Notes under the pieces: model-generated
The model's input: the letters and a program-made list of their open reading frames with translations, nothing else
The model's database searches: none
What the model was told of the DNA's origin: nothing
In this document: positions 1 to 7,469 of the stretch, piece after piece
How the letters are laid out: each line of letters opens with the position of its first letter
How positions within the stretch are numbered: the stretch's first letter is position 1
Translations under genes and position numbers: made by a program
DNA from: Intestinimonas sp.
GTDB lineage: Bacteria; Bacillota; Clostridia; Oscillospirales; Oscillospiraceae
Direction: 5' to 3'
NCBI GenBank assembly: GCA_022653075.1
Contig: JALCSB010000011.1
Span: 1-64,000 of the forward strand
Length of the DNA stretch: 64,000 nt

Positions 1-66
1 CCTCTCGGGTGGAAAAAAGTCTTTGATACGTTCCCACTGTTTACTTGTTATCTCATAGCGTTTCAT
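1..66 (-). CDS. IS5-family transposase, N-terminal fragment (partial)
   Basis: Only the first 22 codons are inside the window. They begin MKRYEITSKQWERIKDFF and continue to PPER, the typical opening of IS5/IS4-type transposases, whose N-terminal domain has the pattern YxLTxxQWxxIxPLLPP. The ATG is at 66-64. The catalytic DDE domain is outside the window, so whether the gene is intact is unknown. Confidence 0.7.
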   Translation of the reverse strand, partial: MKRYEITSKQWERIKDFFPPER

Positions 67-122
67 ACCTTTAGTTTACGGAATCTTGCCCTTTTGTGCA
101 ACTTTTATTTTTCAAACAGGCC
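1..122 (-). mobile_element. End of an IS5-family insertion sequence (truncated by the window)
   Basis: The leftmost bases encode, on the minus strand, the start of an IS5-type transposase. Between that start (66) and about 122 lies a short AT-rich leader as expected between the terminal repeat and the transposase. The outer boundary is probably at 121-123, where a sequence reading GGGCCTGTTTGAAAA outward-in resembles an IS terminal repeat and is followed by CTAG, which fits the YTAR target preference of IS5-type elements. The other end lies outside the window, so neither the paired repeat nor the target duplication can be confirmed. Confidence 0.6.
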
Positions 123-1061
123 CTAGATCTTTTCCAGGCCCAGGAAGGCCGCAACCGCCATGGCGGCTAAAAACAGGAGTACCCCGACGGAGGTAAACAC
201 ATACCGGTAACCGCCGGTCCGGTTCTCCCGCAGATAGCGCACAATCTCTCCCCGCATCCGGATGAGGATAATCAGCCCGGCGGTCAGGAAAAAAAGATCC
301 ATACTGCTCAGAATCAGGTTCTGGACCTGCTCCGGCATACCCCGCGTGGCATAAAGCAGCAGGTCTCCAAACACACAGTTGTTGAGGATATGTAGCCCAA
401 TGGCCCACCCAAGGGAGTACTCCATGGCTACGTAGCCCAGCACCAGCCCCACTAAAAACGCAAAAATCCCCTGTACAAAGTTTCCATGATAAGCGCTGAA
501 CAATAGGGCAGACACCAGAATGGCGAAGGTTTTCCCATGTTTTTTCAGAGTTTGCATAACAAAACCGCGAAAAATCAGCTCCTCGGAGACTGGGCCCAGC
601 AGGGACGCATAGAGGAACATGGAGGTCGTGGTGCTTCCGGAGGAAGCCGCCTCGACAGCCCCGAGCACAGAATATCCCGCCAAATTAAACAAATGTTCCA
701 ATGCCCAGGCAAAGATCACAAAAATCATCTGTGCGGACATCAGCACACACAGAAGACGCAGGAATGCATCGGAGTTCATGCTCCGTCTCCGCTGGAACAT
801 ACGGGGACGCTCCAGCTTCCGATAAAAGAAGCGCAAAAATAGCAGTCCCAGCCCCATGGCAATCAGATAGCCCAACCCCGACTGGCCGCTTTGCTCCTCC
901 ATACGGGTCAGTGCCTCGTCTGAGATACCGCCCGCATTCACCAGCGCCTGTACCGTTACACAGACTACCATGAGAACGGAGTAGAGCAGCAGACCGGCCG
1001 CCAGCCGGCCCGATTCCTTTCGAATATGCAGGCCGTCCACGGTATTCCAAACAGATTCCAT
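123..1061 (-). CDS. CPBP family intramembrane metalloprotease
   Basis: 312-residue polytopic membrane protein of the CPBP (CAAX protease/bacteriocin-processing, Abi) family. The signature motifs are present: EELIFRGF near residues 160-167 (EExxxR), YHGN with His192, and the third motif HILNN with His224, all at membrane segments as in the Rce1 fold. Further hydrophobic segments lie near residues 20-40, 65-80, 100-120, 180-210, 250-268 and 285-308. The start at 1061 is chosen because GGAGG lies 8 bases upstream; an in-frame ATG at 1103 has no such site. Family members cleave membrane or prenylated substrates or give bacteriocin immunity; the substrate here is unknown. The stop codon lies inside the CTAG at the IS boundary, so the C-terminus may have been altered by the insertion. 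Confidence 0.85.
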   Translation of the reverse strand: MESVWNTVDGLHIRKESGRLAAGLLLYSVLMVVCVTVQALVNAGGISDEALTRMEEQSGQSGLGYLIAMGLGLLFLRFFYRKLERPRMFQRRRSMNSDAFLRLLCVLMSAQMIFVIFAWALEHLFNLAGYSVLGAVEAASSGSTTTSMFLYASLLGPVSEELIFRGFVMQTLKKHGKTFAILVSALLFSAYHGNFVQGIFAFLVGLVLGYVAMEYSLGWAIGLHILNNCVFGDLLLYATRGMPEQVQNLILSSMDLFFLTAGLIILIRMRGEIVRYLRENRTGGYRYVFTSVGVLLFLAAMAVAAFLGLEKI

Positions 1062-1213
1062 GATCCATTCCTCCGATTTCCCCGTATGCCTTCCTGTCCA
1101 CACCTATGTTCCTGTTCTATGACGCACAGGCTGTCATGATTCGGAACCATCGTATCACAGCACCCGGAAAAGGGGAAGGCCGGCCATAAAAAAGGGCATT
1201 TCTTACTCCCACT

Positions 1214-1252
1214 GCCGGCGCCCCTTTTGAAGCGCCGGTTTTCTGTTTTTTT
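1214..1252 (+). terminator. Terminator-like hairpin, possible leader attenuator
   Basis: CCGGCGC at 1215-1221 pairs with GCGCCGG at 1232-1238 around a 10-base loop and is followed by TTTTCTGTTTTTTT. No gene on the plus strand lies upstream inside the window, so it either ends a transcript started in this gap or is part of a long leader of the operon at 1462. The 5' arm can alternatively pair with 1168-1184. Confidence 0.5.
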
Positions 1253-1371
1253 CTCCTTATGTGGTTCCGCCGCAACATCTTTTATGCAATTCCGGTACTC
1301 TGCCGAGAGCAGTTTTTTACTGTCCATTGGCATTTTATACTTATTTTTCTTGTTTTACACGAAAATTATTG

Positions 1372-1400
1372 TTGACTTTTTTCAAGTTCCGTGGTACTTT
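1372..1400 (+). promoter_or_regulatory. Possible promoter of the dehydratase operon
   Basis: TTGACT at 1372-1377 matches the -35 consensus at five of six positions and is 17 bases from TACTTT at 1395-1400, which is a poor -10. The position, about 60 bases before the first ATG, is suitable, but the weak -10 keeps confidence low. Confidence 0.3.
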
Positions 1401-1461
1401 CTAATCAAAATAATTCTGTATACAAATTATTTTATATGAGAACTGTTTGGAGGGATGAAAC

Positions 1462-2259
1462 ATGTATGCACTGGGTGTAGATGTGGGGTCCGCCTCCTCG
1501 AAGGCCGTGATTCTGGACAGGAACCGGAAAATCGTGGCAGCAGAGGTTGTACAGGCCGGAACAGGGACCACCGGTCCCAGGCGAGTCATGGAGCAGATCT
1601 TTTCTAAAACCGGACTGCATCGGGAGGATATCGTCAAATTGGTGGCCACCGGTTATGGACGGATGCGGTTTGAGGGCGCAGACCGGCAGTTCAGTGAGAT
1701 TAGCTGTCACGCCCGCGGCGTCCATTACCTTGTGCCGGAGGCCAGAACCATCCTCGATATCGGGGGGCAGGACGCAAAAGCCATCCGTCTTGGAAACGGC
1801 GGCGAGGTAAAGCAGTTCTTTATGAACGACAAATGTGCTGCCGGAACGGGCCGTTTTCTGGAAGTTATGGCCAGAGTGCTGGAGACGGATTTGGAGCGCA
1901 TGGCTGCGCTGGACACCGCGGCGGATTCCCCCGTTTCCATCAGCAGTACCTGCACTGTTTTTGCGGAATCAGAAGTAATCTCCCAGCTCTCCCACGGGGC
2001 ATCCCGTGAGAACATTATCGCTGGCGTACATAACTCAGTCGCTGCCAAAGCCTGCGGCCTCGTCGGCCGGTGCGGCGTGGAGGGCACCGTAGTCATGACC
2101 GGCGGCGTCGCTCAGAATGCCGGCGTAGTCCGCGCTGTAAGCCGGGAACTGAACCGGGAAATTTTAGTGGCGCCGAATCCTCAGACCGCGGGGGCCCTGG
2201 GCGCGGCCCTGTATGCCTGGGACGACGCCCGGCGGGAGCGGGGAGATGAGACCGGGTAA
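1462..2259 (+). CDS. 2-hydroxyacyl-CoA dehydratase activator (ATPase, BadF/HgdC family)
   Basis: 265-residue archerase of the HgdC/HadI/LcdC type. These homodimeric [4Fe-4S] ATPases use ATP hydrolysis to push a low-potential electron into the dehydratase. The ASKHA phosphate-binding motif GVDVGSASSKAV is at residues 5-16, the second phosphate loop LDIGGQDAKAI near 98-108, and TGGVAQNAG near 213-221. The cluster cysteines are visible as NDKCAAGTGRF (Cys125) and SSTCTVF (Cys164); each lies two positions before Cys127 and Cys166 of the Acidaminococcus activator, with identical spacing. GGAGG 7 bases before the ATG supports the start. It is the first gene of a four-gene operon and lies 76 bp before the alpha subunit. 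The cluster makes the enzyme strictly oxygen sensitive. Confidence 0.93.
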   Translation: MYALGVDVGSASSKAVILDRNRKIVAAEVVQAGTGTTGPRRVMEQIFSKTGLHREDIVKLVATGYGRMRFEGADRQFSEISCHARGVHYLVPEARTILDIGGQDAKAIRLGNGGEVKQFFMNDKCAAGTGRFLEVMARVLETDLERMAALDTAADSPVSISSTCTVFAESEVISQLSHGASRENIIAGVHNSVAAKACGLVGRCGVEGTVVMTGGVAQNAGVVRAVSRELNREILVAPNPQTAGALGAALYAWDDARRERGDETG

Positions 2260-2335
2260 GAACGTGGCGCAGGCAAGACAACCGGAACAGATCGAAAGAG
2301 GGAAACCGAGTCTGAATGTGAAAGAAGGAGTTTAC

Positions 2336-3604
2336 ATGATTAGCACAACTGGTAAGTCCGCAAAAGAACTGCTGGCCTATTACCAGGCCAAGCTGGACGA
2401 GGAAGCACGGGAGGCGAAGGCCCAGGGAAAGCTGGTGTGTTGGTCCGCATCCGTAGCACCCCCGGAGCTATGTGTGGCCATGGACATCGCCATGGTCTAT
2501 CCGGAAACCCACGCCGCCGGCATCGGTGCCCGAAAGGGCGCGCTGGATATGTTAGAGGTAGCTGACCGTCACGGCTATTCCGTGGACTGCTGCTCCTATG
2601 GGCGGGTAAATATCGGCTATATGGAACTTCTAAAGGAGGAGGCCCTAACGGGTCAGACGCCCGAGGCTCTGGCCAAATCTCCGGCGGCCCGAATCCCGCT
2701 GCCCGACCTTATCATCACCTGCAATAACATCTGCAACACCCTGCTGAAATGGTATGAAAACCTTGCGGTCGAGCTGAACATCCCCTGCATTGTCATTGAT
2801 GTCCCCTTTAACCACACCATGCCGGTCCCCGAGTATGCCAAGGAGTACATCGCGGACGAGTTCCGCCACGCGATTTCCCAGCTGGAGGTCATCTGCGGCC
2901 GGCCCTTTGACTACAACAAATTCAGGGAGGTACGCCACCAGACCCAGCGCTCCATTGCCCAGTGGAACCGGATCGCCGCCATGAGCCGCTACAAACCAAG
3001 TCCGCTGAACGGTTTTGACCTCTTCAACTATATGGCCCTGGTCGTGTGCGCCCGCAGCCGGGACTATGCGGAAATTACGTTTAAAAAATTTGCCGATGAG
3101 CTGGAGGAAAAGCTAAAGAAGGGCCAATTCGCGTTCAAGGGCGCGGAGAAAAACCGCATCACCTGGGAGGGAATCGCGGTGTGGCCCTACCTGGGTCAGA
3201 CTTTTAAGACACTCAAGGCTCAGGGAACCATCATGACCGGCTCGGCCTATCCCAACATGTGGGACCTGAGCTACGACGCCGACGACGAGTCTCTTCACTC
3301 CATGGCGGAAGCCTATACCCGTACCTATATTAATACCTGTCTGGAAAACAAAGTGAGTACCCTGCTGAACATTATGGAAAACGGCCAGTGCGATGGCGTG
3401 GTGTATCATCTGAACCGCAGCTGTAAGCTCATGAGCTTTTTGAATGTGGAGACGGCGGAGCTGATTCAGGAGAAAAATGGCCTGCCTTACGTCAGCTTTG
3501 ACGGAGACCAGACGGACCCCCGGAACTTCGCACCCGCCCAATACGATACCAGAGTTCAGACCTTGTCTGAAATGATGGAACAGTCCACTGGGACTGAGTC
3601 CTGA
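2336..3604 (+). CDS. 2-hydroxyacyl-CoA dehydratase, alpha subunit (HgdA/HadB/LcdA-like)
   Basis: 422-residue subunit of an iron-sulfur dehydratase that eliminates water from an (R)-2-hydroxyacyl-CoA through a ketyl radical. Recognisable segments are CWSASVAPPEL near residue 35, VYPETHAAGIGARKG near 54-68, DCCSYGR (Cys85/86), CNNICNTLLKWYENL (Cys129, Cys133) and the C-terminal NRSCKLM / GLPYVSFDGDQTDPR. These follow the Clostridioides difficile HadB pattern more closely than Acidaminococcus HgdA. A longer in-frame ORF begins at 2213 but overlaps the activator; the ATG at 2336 has AAGGAG 5 bases upstream. The substrate cannot be read from sequence: lactoyl-, 2-hydroxyisocaproyl-, phenyllactyl- and 2-hydroxyglutaryl-CoA are all possible. 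The Pct-type transferase downstream favours a short 2-hydroxy acid. Confidence 0.9.
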   Translation: MISTTGKSAKELLAYYQAKLDEEAREAKAQGKLVCWSASVAPPELCVAMDIAMVYPETHAAGIGARKGALDMLEVADRHGYSVDCCSYGRVNIGYMELLKEEALTGQTPEALAKSPAARIPLPDLIITCNNICNTLLKWYENLAVELNIPCIVIDVPFNHTMPVPEYAKEYIADEFRHAISQLEVICGRPFDYNKFREVRHQTQRSIAQWNRIAAMSRYKPSPLNGFDLFNYMALVVCARSRDYAEITFKKFADELEEKLKKGQFAFKGAEKNRITWEGIAVWPYLGQTFKTLKAQGTIMTGSAYPNMWDLSYDADDESLHSMAEAYTRTYINTCLENKVSTLLNIMENGQCDGVVYHLNRSCKLMSFLNVETAELIQEKNGLPYVSFDGDQTDPRNFAPAQYDTRVQTLSEMMEQSTGTES

Positions 3605-3624
3605 GAGAAAGGGAGGCAACACAA

Positions 3625-4746
3625 ATGCGCAACGTGGAAACCATTCTTGCACAGTTCAAGGAAATCGCGGCAAATCCCCGGCAGGCCGTGGCCGACTATC
3701 GGTCGGAAACCGGTAAGGGTGCCATTGGAATCATGCCCATCTACGCCCCGGAAGAACTGGTTCACGCCACCGGCTATCTGCCGGTGGGCCTCTGGGGCGG
3801 CAACCAGTCCATTAATCAGGCGCGCACCTACCTGCCCCCCTTCGCCTGTTCCGTCATGCAGCAGGTCATGGAGCTGGAGTGCCAGGGCGCTTTTAACGAT
3901 CTGGCGGCCGTGGTTTTCTCCGTACCCTGCGATACCCTGAAATGCATGAGCCAGAAGTGGAAGGGCACTTCTCCCGTGCTGGTGTTTACCCACCCCCAAA
4001 ACCGCGGCCTGGAGTCCGCCAACCGGTTCCTGGTGGAGGAGTACACCCGGCTGCAAAGCAGGCTGGAGGAAATCACGGGCGTCAAAATCTCCAATGCCGC
4101 GCTGGAGAATTCTATTCGCGTCTACAACGAGAACCGGGCCGCTCTGCGGGAGTTTGTCCGGTTGGCCGCCGATTACCCTCAGTTCGTGGGGGCGGTCAGC
4201 CGCCATGCGGTATTTAAAGCCCGGCAGTTCATGGAGAAGTCCCGGCACACCGCTCTGGTCCGGGAGCTTATCGGCGCACTGACGGCTCAGCCTCTTCAGC
4301 CCTGGTCCGGCAAAAGGGTCGTGGTCAGCGGAATCCTGTTGGAACCTGACGGTTTGCTGGAACTCTTTGACGAACTGAAGCTGGCCATTGTGGACGATGA
4401 TCTGGCTCAGGAGTCCCGCCAACTGCGGGTGGATGTGCAGGAGGGCAACGAGGCGCCGCTCTATCGGCTGGCCAGGGTCTGGCAGCGGATGTACGGCTGC
4501 TCCGTGGCCACCGACACCAAGAAACTGCGGGGTAAAATGCTTATTGAAATGGCCCAGAAAACCGGAGCCGACGCCGTGATCGCGGCCATGATGAAGTTCT
4601 GTGATCCCGAGGAATGGGACTATCCCATCTATTTTGACGAATTGGAGAAGAAGGGAGTTCGCAACCTTATGATCGAAGTGGATCAGGGGGCCACCTCCTT
4701 CGAACAGGCCAGAACCAGGCTCCAAAGTCTGGCTGAGTTGCTGTAA
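3625..4746 (+). CDS. 2-hydroxyacyl-CoA dehydratase, beta subunit (HgdB/HadC/LcdB-like)
   Basis: 373-residue partner of the preceding subunit, 20 bp downstream with GGGAGG before the ATG. The family pattern is clear: YAPEELVHATGYLPVGLWGG near residues 40-59, FACSVMQQVMELECQG, VPCDTLKCMSQ, a central helical region, and the C-terminal MKFCDPEEWDYP. Cysteines in these motifs are candidates for the subunit's own [4Fe-4S] cluster. Alpha and beta form the heterodimer that receives the electron from the activator. No electron-transfer flavoprotein or acyl-CoA dehydrogenase follows, so the acid produced may be reduced by enzymes encoded elsewhere, or the 2-enoyl-CoA is used directly. Confidence 0.9.
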   Translation: MRNVETILAQFKEIAANPRQAVADYRSETGKGAIGIMPIYAPEELVHATGYLPVGLWGGNQSINQARTYLPPFACSVMQQVMELECQGAFNDLAAVVFSVPCDTLKCMSQKWKGTSPVLVFTHPQNRGLESANRFLVEEYTRLQSRLEEITGVKISNAALENSIRVYNENRAALREFVRLAADYPQFVGAVSRHAVFKARQFMEKSRHTALVRELIGALTAQPLQPWSGKRVVVSGILLEPDGLLELFDELKLAIVDDDLAQESRQLRVDVQEGNEAPLYRLARVWQRMYGCSVATDTKKLRGKMLIEMAQKTGADAVIAAMMKFCDPEEWDYPIYFDELEKKGVRNLMIEVDQGATSFEQARTRLQSLAELL

Positions 4747-4758
4747 TGGGGGCGCGTT

Positions 4759-6315
4759 ATGAGTAAGGTAAAACTGATCACCGCCGAGAAGGCGGCCATG
4801 CTGGTCAAGGACGGCGACACATTTACCACCAGTGGCTTTGTGGCCAGTTGTATCCCCGAGGCGCTCAACAAGGCGCTGGAAAAACGCTTTCTGGAGACCG
4901 GACATCCCAAAGACATCACTTACATCTACGCCGGCTCCCAGGGAAACCGGGACGGCAGAGGCGCCGAACACTACGCCCACAGAGGGCTGCTAAAGCGCTT
5001 TATCGCCGGCCACTGGGCCACTGTCCCGGCCCTGGCGGCGATGGCGCTCCGGAATGAGATGGAGGCCTACAATGTCTCGCAGGGGGCCCTGTGCCATCTA
5101 TTCCGGGATATCGCCGCTCACAAGCCGGGCACCATTACCTCCGTGGGACTGGATACCTTCATTGATCCTTTTAACGGCGGAGGAAAGGTCAACGACGTCA
5201 CCCATGAGGATATCGTGGAACGCATTACGATCAAGGGGAAAGACTATCTTTTTTATCCCGCCTTCCCCATTCACGTCGCCTTCCTGCGGGGTTCTTACGC
5301 CGATGAACGGGGCAACGTGACTCTGGAAAAGGAAATCGCCCCCCTGGAGGCCACTTCAGTGGCCCAGGCAGTCAAAAACAGCGGCGGCATCGTGGTTGTC
5401 CAGGTGGAATCCGTGGTGCGGGCCGGCACTCTGGACCCCCGCCTGGTTAAGATTCCGGGCATATATGTGGACTACGTGGTGGTGGCGGATGCAGAGGACC
5501 ATCAACAGTCCCTGGACTGCGCCTATAACCCGGCCCTGTCCGGAGAACGCCGGGCTCCCGATGTGACCGCCGCCGTTCTTCCCCTCAGCGCAAAAAAAGT
5601 AATCGGCCGCCGCGGCGCGTTTGAGTTGGAGCAGGACGTAGTGGTCAACCTCGGTGTGGGCGTGCCGGAATATGTGGCGTCCGTAGCCTCCGAGGAGGGG
5701 ATTGGCGACCGGATGACCCTTACGGTGGAAGGCGGCCCCGTCGGCGGCATCCCCCAAGGAGGTTCCCGCTTTGGATCGGCGGTCAACGCCGACGCAGTCG
5801 TGGATCAGGGCTATCAGTTCGATTTTTACGACGGGGGCGGCCTCGATCTGGCCTATTTGGGTTTGGCGGAGTGCGACGAGCGCGGTAACATCAACGTCAG
5901 CCGGTTTGGGCCGCGGATCGCAGGCTGCGGCGGCTTTATCAATATTACCCAAAATTCGGGGAAAGTGATTTTTTGCGGCACCTTCACCGCCGGCGGCCTA
6001 AAAGTGCGGGTGGAGAATGGAAAGGTGATCATCGACCAGGAGGGCAGGCAGAAAAAATTTATCCGTCGGGTGGAGCAGGTTACTTTCAGCGGCGACAGGG
6101 CCATATTGACCGGACAGCCGATCAAGTACATCACCGAACGGTGCGTATTTGATCTGCGGCCGGATGGGCTTCATCTCACGGAAATCGCCCCCGGGATCGA
6201 TCTCCAGACACAGATTCTGGACCAGATGGAGTTTCAGCCTGTCGTTGACCTGTGCGGCGGAGCAATTCCCCTCATGGACCCCCGCATTTTCCAGCCCGAC
6301 CTTATGAACCTGTGA
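4759..6315 (+). CDS. pct: Propionate CoA-transferase-type acyl-CoA:acetate CoA-transferase
   Basis: 518-residue class I CoA-transferase with the alpha- and beta-type domains fused, as in Pct of Anaerotignum (Clostridium) propionicum and YdiF. The catalytic glutamate lies in LTVEGGPVGGIPQGG at residue 324, the same number as the active-site Glu324 described for the A. propionicum enzyme. The N-terminal half begins KLITAEKAAMLVKDGDTF and GSQGNRDGRG follows near residue 59. It starts 12 bp after the beta subunit and ends before a strong terminator, so it is the last gene of the operon. In the acrylate pathway Pct exchanges CoA between propionyl- or acetyl-CoA and lactate to supply lactoyl-CoA to the dehydratase, which fits this context. 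The family accepts several short acids, so lactate is the favoured but unproven substrate. Confidence 0.88.
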   Translation: MSKVKLITAEKAAMLVKDGDTFTTSGFVASCIPEALNKALEKRFLETGHPKDITYIYAGSQGNRDGRGAEHYAHRGLLKRFIAGHWATVPALAAMALRNEMEAYNVSQGALCHLFRDIAAHKPGTITSVGLDTFIDPFNGGGKVNDVTHEDIVERITIKGKDYLFYPAFPIHVAFLRGSYADERGNVTLEKEIAPLEATSVAQAVKNSGGIVVVQVESVVRAGTLDPRLVKIPGIYVDYVVVADAEDHQQSLDCAYNPALSGERRAPDVTAAVLPLSAKKVIGRRGAFELEQDVVVNLGVGVPEYVASVASEEGIGDRMTLTVEGGPVGGIPQGGSRFGSAVNADAVVDQGYQFDFYDGGGLDLAYLGLAECDERGNINVSRFGPRIAGCGGFINITQNSGKVIFCGTFTAGGLKVRVENGKVIIDQEGRQKKFIRRVEQVTFSGDRAILTGQPIKYITERCVFDLRPDGLHLTEIAPGIDLQTQILDQMEFQPVVDLCGGAIPLMDPRIFQPDLMNL

Positions 6316-6345
6316 CGGTGCAGCCGTCGGAATACGTCATGGTTT

Positions 6346-6391
6346 AAAAAACGGAGCCAGCCGAAACGCATCGGTCGGCTCCGTTTTTTTG
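6346..6391 (+). terminator. Rho-independent terminator of the dehydratase/pct operon
   Basis: A hairpin with arms CGGAGCCAGCCGA and TCGGTCGGCTCCG (one mismatch) is followed by seven T and preceded by five A, so it can also act on the minus strand for the SLOG-family gene. Confidence 0.88.
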
Positions 6392-6460
6392 GCTGATCAG
6401 TCCCGTATGGTTCCGCCGGCCCGCAAATTTCATTTGCGCTGCCTGCAATATATTCTTGCG

Positions 6461-6991
6461 TCATGGATAGGTAATTTTAAATGTGTCCGGGTGAATGAAA
6501 ATCACCGGGCGCGTTTTGTCCCGCGCATACTCCATGGCCTTATCCACATCGTCGCCGCGGACAGAAGCGGGATCGTAAACGGCAAGAATCACGTCAGACT
6601 GGTTAATTATGTACTTGTAGGCGTTAAGTTGGGAAGAATGGGTTTTGTGCAGGGAGACCGCGCTGACATAGGTGCATTTTTCAAGCAGTTCAAAGTACCG
6701 TTTCCGTAAATACGGTGCCCACTTGGTTGCTTGTTCTTCATAAGGTAAGGCACAGTATAACTGAAGATCATCATTGCAGTTACGCAGGGCGTTTATTATC
6801 TCGCCGCACCAGAGTCCTACGCCGGGATCGCAGGCGGTCATAAATTGAGCTACGCCACTGCTTCGAAGCTTTTGAATCTGCTGCAGCAAAACCAATTTGA
6901 GCCTTATACAATCTATATCCTCTTCATCCCATCCGAACCGAAACCGCATTGGTCTTTGTCCAATCAGTGCACAACATATTTTTCTGTTCAT
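6461..6991 (-). CDS. SLOG-fold protein of the YpsA/DUF1273 type
   Basis: 176 residues. The N-terminal ALIGQRPMRFRFGWD, the internal DPGVGLWCGEIINAL, the YEEQATKWAPYLRKRYFELL region and the final NQSDVILAVYDPASVRGDDV / KAMEYARDKTRPVIFIHP follow the layout of DUF1273 proteins, a Rossmann-like SLOG family that binds nucleotide-type ligands. YpsA itself influences cell division and stress; other SLOG proteins are sensors or effectors in nucleotide-based immunity. The role here is unknown. The base composition is clearly more AT-rich than the surroundings. It is divergent from a small XRE regulator, with palindromic operators between them, so it is probably the repressed target. GGAG lies 6 bases before the ATG. 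Confidence 0.72.
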   Translation of the reverse strand: MNRKICCALIGQRPMRFRFGWDEEDIDCIRLKLVLLQQIQKLRSSGVAQFMTACDPGVGLWCGEIINALRNCNDDLQLYCALPYEEQATKWAPYLRKRYFELLEKCTYVSAVSLHKTHSSQLNAYKYIINQSDVILAVYDPASVRGDDVDKAMEYARDKTRPVIFIHPDTFKITYP

Positions 6992-7003
6992 ATCTATCTC
7001 CGG

Positions 7004-7103
7004 TTAGTGATTTATCACTACTATAACACAAAATTTGGCGTTAGTGAAGTATCACTAATATGTTTTCCCTTGGTGACATATCATTAAGACGATATATCAC
7101 TAA
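7004..7103. promoter_or_regulatory. Array of palindromic operators (TTAGTGA-N4-TCACTAA) between divergent genes
   Basis: Three sites share a 7-4-7 dyad: 7004-7021 (TTAGTGA/TCACTAC), 7041-7058 (TTAGTGA/TCACTAA, perfect) and 7070-7087 (TTGGTGA/TCATTAA, degenerate). A fourth half-site TCACTAA at 7097-7103 runs directly into the AAGGAGG ribosome binding site of the XRE gene. The sites cover the whole divergent promoter region, as expected for an autoregulated repressor that also controls the SLOG-fold gene. Confidence 0.75.
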
Positions 7104-7114
7104 GGAGGACGGAT

Positions 7115-7357
7115 ATGAATACTCAGCAAGCGGTAGCGTTCAGGATAAGGCAGCTCTGTAAAGAGAAGGGTCTTACGCCTAATGGCATAAGTAATTTATC
7201 GGCTGTTCCCCAAGGTACAGTAAAGAGCATATTAAATGGTGAAAGTAAAAATCCAGGAATTCTAAACATTAAAAAACTCTGTGACGGATTTGAAATTACT
7301 TTAGGCGAATTTTTCTCCACGCCGGAATTTGACGCATTGGAGCAGGAAATAAAATAA
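7115..7357 (+). CDS. Small XRE-family helix-turn-helix regulator
   Basis: 80 residues, essentially a single HTH_XRE domain: FRIRQLCKEKGLTPNGISNL at residues 9-28, a recognition helix around VPQGTVKSILNGES and a closing helix TLGEFFSTPEFDALEQE. There is no sensor domain, so it is probably a constitutive or partner-modulated repressor. AAGGAGG lies 6 bases before the ATG and overlaps an operator half-site, which suggests autorepression. It pairs divergently with the SLOG-fold gene and shares its low G+C content, consistent with joint acquisition. Confidence 0.82.
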   Translation: MNTQQAVAFRIRQLCKEKGLTPNGISNLSAVPQGTVKSILNGESKNPGILNIKKLCDGFEITLGEFFSTPEFDALEQEIK

Positions 7358-7439
7358 TCTATGACGGATATCGGACATAGATGCTCTGGTACCTGTCTGT
7401 ATTTTGTTTGCTATTTTGTATCCTACGGAATTATGAAAA

Positions 7440-7469
7440 AACGCCGTAAACAACTGTTTACGGCGTTTT
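7440..7469 (-). terminator. Bidirectional terminator between the XRE gene and tRNA-Arg
   Basis: A perfect 12-bp stem, AACGCCGTAAAC with GTTTACGGCGTT, encloses the loop AACT. A-run on one side and T-run on the other allow termination of the tRNA transcript leftward and of the XRE gene rightward. Confidence 0.85.

Larger units (their letters stand above)
1062..1461. other. 400-bp intergenic region between divergent genes
   Basis: The region separates the leftward CPBP gene from the rightward dehydratase operon. It holds a plus-strand hairpin with a T-run (1214-1252), an upstream segment that can pair with the same hairpin (1168-1184), and an AT-rich stretch at 1320-1450 where a weak promoter for the operon can be drawn. 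No ORF with a convincing start, RNA gene or known riboswitch motif was seen. Confidence 0.6.

Noticed and set aside
3556..4980. 474-codon minus-strand ORF opposite the dehydratase beta subunit
   Set aside because: It is antisense to a clearly conserved gene, has no family resemblance and no ribosome binding site; it arises from G+C-rich codon positions.
6389..6709. 106-codon plus-strand ORF opposite the SLOG-fold gene
   Set aside because: The minus-strand frame matches the DUF1273 pattern and has a ribosome binding site; the plus frame has neither.
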